From contig JASLCK010000166.1 of the NCBI GenBank assembly GCA_030151865.1, forward strand, positions 1 through 8,943: DNA of 8,943 bases, written 5' to 3'. The stretch is from Rhodospirillaceae bacterium (GTDB lineage: Bacteria; Pseudomonadota; Alphaproteobacteria; Rhodospirillales; Magnetospirillaceae). The translations under genes were made by a program, and so were the position numbers. This document shows, piece by piece, positions 5,229 to 8,943 of this stretch. How positions within the stretch are numbered: position 1 is the stretch's first letter; the number at the start of each line of letters is the position of its first letter. The notes beneath the pieces were generated by a model. The model saw nothing but the letters and a program-made list of their open reading frames with translations, was not told the origin of the DNA and did not search any database.

Positions 5229-6605
5229 ATGCCGATTCAAATTCTCATGCCGGCCCTCTCGCCGACCATGACCGAGGGCAAGCTGGCCCGTTGGATCAAG
5301 AACGAAGGCGACGCCGTCAAGTCGGGCGATATTCTCGCCGAGATCGAAACCGATAAGGCGACCATGGAAATGGAAGCCGTCGATGAAGGCACTCTGGGCA
5401 AGATCCTGATCGCCGCCGGGACCGAAGGTGTTCCTGTCAACACCCCCATCGCCCTGCTGCTGGAGGAGGGCGAGGACGCCTCGGCCATCCTGACCGCCAT
5501 GGAAGGCCCCTGCGCCGCCAGCGTGCCCTTGAACCATGCTCAGCCGTTGGACGCCGCGCACCGCACCGCGCCGCCCGCCCCGGCGGCTTCGGTCAGCGCG
5601 CCGGAAGAAAAGGTCTACGACAAGTACATCCGTCAGACCGTGCGCGAAGCCCTGCGCGACGCCATGGCCGAGGAAATGCGTCGTGACGAAAAGGTCTTCC
5701 TGCTGGGCGAGGAAGTGGCCCAATACCAGGGCGCCTACAAGGTCAGTCAGGGTCTGCTGGACGAGTTCGGTCCCAAGCGCGTGATCGACACCCCGATCAC
5801 CGAAATGGGCTTCACCGGTCTGGCCTCGGGCGCGGCTTATGCCGGGCTGAAGCCGATCGTCGAATTCATGACCTTCAATTTCTCGATGCAGGCCATCGAC
5901 CACATCATCAATTCGTCGGCCAAGACCCTCTATATGGGCGGCGGGCAATTGCCGTCGTCGATCGTCTTCCGTGGTCCCAATGGCGCGGCGTCGCGCGTCG
6001 GCGCCCAGCATTCCCAGTGCTATGCCTCGTGGTTTGCCCACTGCCCGGGCCTCAAGGTGGTGGCACCTTACTCCGCCGCCGATGCCAAGGGCCTGTTGAA
6101 GGCCGCCATCCGTGATCCCAACCCGGTGGTGGTGCTGGAAAACGAACTGCTGTACGGCCAAAGCTTCGAAGTGCCCGACGATCCCGACTTCATTGTCCCG
6201 ATCGGCAAGGCCAAGATCGAGCGGTCCGGCTCGTCGGTGACCATCACCGCCTTCTCGCGCATGGTCCAGGTCGCCCTGGAAGCGGCGGAAGTGCTGGCCA
6301 AGGACGGTATCGAGGCGGAGGTCATCAACCTGCGCACCATCCGCCCGCTGGATACCGAAACCATCGTCACTTCGGTGAAGAAGACCAACCGCATCGTCAG
6401 CCTGGAAGAAGGTTGGCCGTTCGCGGGTATCGGTTCGGAAATTGCCGCGGTGATCCAAGAACAGGCTTTCGATTGGCTGGACGCGCCGGTGACCCGTGTT
6501 ACCGGCAAGGATGTGCCGATGCCTTATGCCGCCAATCTGGAACGTCTGGCGCTGCCGCAGGTCGAAGAGCTTGTGGCTGCCGTCAAGGCCGTTTGCTACC
6601 GCTAA
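5229..6605 (+). CDS. pdhB: Pyruvate dehydrogenase E1 component, beta subunit with N-terminal lipoyl domain
   Basis: This is the beta partner of PdhA in E1. At 458 residues it is longer than ordinary E1 beta (about 325) because of an extra N-terminal lipoyl domain (about 1-80), with the lipoylated lysine at K43 in ETDKATME. A flexible linker rich in Ala/Pro (about 90-127) connects it to the catalytic part (about 128-458). That part shows EEVAQYQGAYKVSQGL (161-176), DTPITEMGFTG (187-197, with the Glu expected to activate the thiamine cofactor), FNFSMQAIDHIINSSAK (216-232) and NLRTIRPLD near the C-terminal domain. Lipoylated E1 beta is known from alphaproteobacteria such as Sinorhizobium and Zymomonas. 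The lipoyl domain is closely similar to that of PdhC (66 of 87 identical). A GAGGGGA Shine-Dalgarno overlaps the pdhA stop. Confidence 0.97.
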   Translation: MPIQILMPALSPTMTEGKLARWIKNEGDAVKSGDILAEIETDKATMEMEAVDEGTLGKILIAAGTEGVPVNTPIALLLEEGEDASAILTAMEGPCAASVPLNHAQPLDAAHRTAPPAPAASVSAPEEKVYDKYIRQTVREALRDAMAEEMRRDEKVFLLGEEVAQYQGAYKVSQGLLDEFGPKRVIDTPITEMGFTGLASGAAYAGLKPIVEFMTFNFSMQAIDHIINSSAKTLYMGGGQLPSSIVFRGPNGAASRVGAQHSQCYASWFAHCPGLKVVAPYSAADAKGLLKAAIRDPNPVVVLENELLYGQSFEVPDDPDFIVPIGKAKIERSGSSVTITAFSRMVQVALEAAEVLAKDGIEAEVINLRTIRPLDTETIVTSVKKTNRIVSLEEGWPFAGIGSEIAAVIQEQAFDWLDAPVTRVTGKDVPMPYAANLERLALPQVEELVAAVKAVCYR

Positions 6606-6617
6606 GGGGGATCGGAT

Positions 6618-7904
6618 ATGGCTGTTAAGATTTTGATGCCTGCTCTCTCTCCCACCATGAGCGAGGGCAATCTGGCGCGTTGGCTGAAGAACGAAGGCGA
6701 CGCCATCAAGGCGGGCGACGTCATCGCCGAAATCGAAACCGACAAGGCGACGATGGAATTCGAGGCCGTTGACGAAGGCGTTCTGGGCAAGATCGTCATT
6801 GCTGGCGGCACCCAGGGCGTGAAAGTCAATGAACTGATCGGCGTGATCCTGGAGGAGGGGGAAGACGCCTCCGCCATCGCTGCCGTGCTGGCGGGCGGCG
6901 CTGCCGCTGCTCCGGCCCCGGCTGCTCCGGCTGCGGCTCCTGTTGCCGCCGCTCCTGCTGTTGCCGCTGCCGCTCCGGCTGCTGCCCCGGCCCATGGCGC
7001 CAACCGCGTGTTCGCCACTCCGCTGGCGCGCCGCATCGCCAAGGATGCCGGTCTGGACATCGCCCGCGTCGCTGGTACCGGCCCCCATGGCCGTATCGTC
7101 AAGCATGATGTGGAAGTGGCCATCACCCAGGGTGTTGCCCCCGCCGCCGCGCCGGTCGCTGGTGCCGCCGCTGCTCCGGTTGCCGCCGCTCCTGCCCCGG
7201 CCCCCGTGCCGGAATTCGGCCCGGCCTATACCGAGGTTCCGCTGACCTCCATGCGCAAGGTGATCGCCAAGCGCCTGACCGAGGCCAAGCAGACCGTGCC
7301 GCATTTCTACCTGACCATCGATTGCCAGGTGGACAAGCTGCTGGCTCTGCGCGCCGATCTCAACGGACGTGGCGATGATTACAAGCTGTCGGTCAACGAC
7401 TTTGTAATCCGCGCCGTGGCCCTGGCCCTGAAGAAGGTTCCGGCGGCCAATGCGTCCTTCACCGAAACCGCCATCCGCATGTTTACGGATGTGGATATCT
7501 CGGTGGCGGTGGCGACCCCGGCGGGTCTGATTACCCCGATCATCAAACATGCCGACCAGAAGGGTCTGGCTTCCATCTCCAACGAGATGAAGAGCCTGGC
7601 CGTCAAGGCCCGCGACGGCAAGCTGAAGCCCGAGGAATTCCAGGGCGGCGGCTTCACCATCTCGAACCTGGGCATGTTCGGCGTGCGTGAATTCGCCGCC
7701 ATCATCAACCCGCCGCAGGGTTGCATCATGGCCGTCGGTGCTGGCGAACAGCGCCCGGTGGTCAAGGATGGCGCGTTGGCTATCGCCACCGTCATGACCT
7801 GCACGCTTTCCGTTGATCACCGTGTCGTCGATGGCGCTGTTGGGGCCGAATTCCTGGCCGCCTTCAAGAAGCTCATCGAAGAACCGTTGACCATGATGCT
7901 GTAA
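6618..7904 (+). CDS. pdhC: Dihydrolipoamide acetyltransferase, E2 core of pyruvate dehydrogenase
   Basis: This is the E2 core of the complex, transferring acetyl from lipoyl-lysine to coenzyme A and binding E1 and E3. The 428 residues contain, in order, a lipoyl domain (about 1-80, lipoyl lysine K43 in ETDKATMEF), an Ala/Pro linker (about 92-126), a peripheral-subunit-binding domain (about 131-168, with ATPLARRIAKDAG and GTGPHGRIVKHDV), a second Ala/Pro linker (about 172-198), and the acyltransferase domain (about 205-428). The active site is DHRVVDGA, with H401 and D405. There is one lipoyl domain, as is usual for alphaproteobacterial E2. The linkers share a 23-bp near repeat in DNA (6936-6958 and 7173-7195, one mismatch). 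The Shine-Dalgarno AAGGGGGA overlaps the pdhB stop, with a 12-bp gap. Confidence 0.97.
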   Translation: MAVKILMPALSPTMSEGNLARWLKNEGDAIKAGDVIAEIETDKATMEFEAVDEGVLGKIVIAGGTQGVKVNELIGVILEEGEDASAIAAVLAGGAAAAPAPAAPAAAPVAAAPAVAAAAPAAAPAHGANRVFATPLARRIAKDAGLDIARVAGTGPHGRIVKHDVEVAITQGVAPAAAPVAGAAAAPVAAAPAPAPVPEFGPAYTEVPLTSMRKVIAKRLTEAKQTVPHFYLTIDCQVDKLLALRADLNGRGDDYKLSVNDFVIRAVALALKKVPAANASFTETAIRMFTDVDISVAVATPAGLITPIIKHADQKGLASISNEMKSLAVKARDGKLKPEEFQGGGFTISNLGMFGVREFAAIINPPQGCIMAVGAGEQRPVVKDGALAIATVMTCTLSVDHRVVDGAVGAEFLAAFKKLIEEPLTMML

Positions 7905-7916
7905 GGGGGACCGGCA

Positions 7917-8943
7917 ATGTCCGATACGTCTTTTGATATCCTGGTGATCGGCGGTGGTCCGGGCGGCTATGTCGCCGCCATCCGCTCGGCCCAGTTGGGC
8001 CTGAAGACCGCCGTGGTGGAAAGCCAGCATCTGGGCGGCATCTGCCTGAACTGGGGCTGCATTCCCACCAAGGCGCTGCTGCGCTCGGCTGATGTCTACC
8101 GCAACTTCAAGCACGCCGAATCCTTCGGCCTGTCGGCCCAGGGCGTCAGCTTTGATCTGGCCAAGATCGTGGCGCGTTCGCGCGGCGTCTCGGCCCAGCT
8201 TCAGGCGGGCGTCAAGGGTCTGTTGAAGAAGAACAAGGTCACCGTGTTCGACGGTCACGGCAAACTGCTGGGCAAGGGCAAGGTGGGCGTGACCAAGGAT
8301 GGCAAGCCGGTGGCCGAACTGGCCGCCAAGCACATCATCCTGGCGACCGGTGCCCGCGCTCGCATCATTCCCGGCATGGAACCCGACGGCAAGTTCGTCT
8401 GGACCTATAAGGAAGCGCTGGTTCCCGACACTGTGCCGAAGCGTTTGGTGGTCATCGGATCGGGTGCTATCGGCATCGAATTCGCCAGCTTTTTCAATGC
8501 CTTGGGCAGCGATGTTACCGTCGTCGAGATGATGGATCGCGTCATGCCGGTGGAAGACGAGGAAATCTCGGCCTTCGCCAGGAAGTCCTTTGAAAAGCAG
8601 GGCATGAAGATCCTGACCGGTGCCAGCGTCAAGGGCATCGCCAAGACCGCGACCGAAGCCAAGGTATCGGTGGAAATCGGCGGCAAGGTTCAGGAAATTC
8701 CCGCCGACCGGGTGATCCTGGCCATCGGCATTGTCGGCAATGTCGAAAATATCGGCCTGGAAAACACCAAGGTGAAGGTGGAAAAGACCCACGTCCTCAC
8801 CAATCAATGGCTGGAAACCGACGAACCCGGCGTCTATGCCATCGGTGACATTGCCGGTGCGCCCTGGTTGGCCCACAAGGCCAGCCATGAAGGCGTGATC
8901 TGCGTCGAAAAGATCGCCGGTGTGAAGGATGTTCATCCCCTGA
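7917..8943 (+). CDS. lpdA: Dihydrolipoyl dehydrogenase, E3 component (3' end outside window)
   Basis: This flavoenzyme reoxidises the dihydrolipoyl groups of E2 and lipoyl-E1 beta and passes electrons to NAD+. The window holds 342 codons of an expected 465-470. Visible are the FAD-binding GGGPGG (12-17), the redox-active disulfide GGICLNWGCIPTK with C43 and C48, the ATGA motif (143-146), the NAD-binding GSGAIG (181-186) and the second FAD motif YAIGDIAG (307-314). The C-terminal dimerisation domain, with the catalytic His-Glu pair, lies beyond the edge. The window ends in the bases TGA, but these are out of frame: the last codons read HPL, as expected before the usual continuation. The gene is fourth in the operon, 12 bp after pdhC, with an AAGGGGGA Shine-Dalgarno overlapping that stop. 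Confidence 0.96.
   Translation, partial: MSDTSFDILVIGGGPGGYVAAIRSAQLGLKTAVVESQHLGGICLNWGCIPTKALLRSADVYRNFKHAESFGLSAQGVSFDLAKIVARSRGVSAQLQAGVKGLLKKNKVTVFDGHGKLLGKGKVGVTKDGKPVAELAAKHIILATGARARIIPGMEPDGKFVWTYKEALVPDTVPKRLVVIGSGAIGIEFASFFNALGSDVTVVEMMDRVMPVEDEEISAFARKSFEKQGMKILTGASVKGIAKTATEAKVSVEIGGKVQEIPADRVILAIGIVGNVENIGLENTKVKVEKTHVLTNQWLETDEPGVYAIGDIAGAPWLAHKASHEGVICVEKIAGVKDVHPL

Noticed and set aside
4022..5230. A 402-codon minus-strand open frame opposite pdhA
   Set aside because: It is a shadow of pdhA with biased composition and no domain signature.
5133..8936. A 1267-codon open frame on the minus strand opposite pdhB, pdhC and lpdA
   Set aside because: It is exactly antisense to four well-recognised genes. 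It is explained by the GC-rich codon bias of the real genes, its translation is His/Gly/Asp-rich without any family motif, and it spans several gene junctions.
8941..8943. TGA at the very end of the window as a stop for lpdA
   Set aside because: It is out of frame. The lpdA reading frame has CTG at 8940-8942 and continues beyond the edge.

Overview
The window looks like chromosome of a high-GC alphaproteobacterium, most plausibly a Rhodospirillales/Magnetospirillum-like organism. The main reason is a pyruvate dehydrogenase (PDH) operon whose E1 beta subunit carries its own lipoyl domain, a hallmark of alphaproteobacterial PDH complexes. It sits next to an ftsB-type septum gene, as expected for the eno-ftsB-pdhA-pdhB-pdhC neighbourhood of this group. 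The genus is inferred, not proven.

Layout. (1) Positions 1 to about 1836 hold the 3' part of an IS1595/ISXO2-type insertion element. It consists of a transposase cut by the left window edge, then a tightly coupled 274-codon gene of unknown function with a HEPN-like RNxxxH motif, closed by a strong intrinsic terminator. The second gene looks like a passenger (cargo) gene. (2) Positions 1803-2115 are a T-rich gene-free stretch with one 7-9-7 inverted repeat. (3) ftsB (2116-2445) is followed by a hairpin that can terminate transcription from both sides. (4) A 374-residue serine-rich EF-hand protein lies on the minus strand (2516-3640). It has three pairs of EF-hands, each with one canonical and one degenerate loop, and a 5'-terminal hairpin is predicted on its mRNA. 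(5) A 567-bp divergent intergenic region (3641-4207) is rich in inverted repeats: a cluster of TTGGT/ACCAA half-sites, a second 7-9-7 inverted repeat, and an array of TTTTGCC heptamers. (6) pdhA, pdhB, pdhC and lpdA follow, spaced 12-13 bp apart, with lpdA running off the right edge.

The last four genes together encode a complete pyruvate dehydrogenase complex: E1 alpha and lipoyl-E1 beta (ThDP-dependent decarboxylation), E2 (dihydrolipoyl acetyltransferase) and E3 (FAD/NAD dihydrolipoyl dehydrogenase). Each Shine-Dalgarno sequence overlaps the preceding stop codon, which suggests translational coupling and balanced subunit production. The most novel parts are the transposase-linked HEPN-like gene, the EF-hand protein inserted between ftsB and pdhA, and the dense repeat structure upstream of pdhA.
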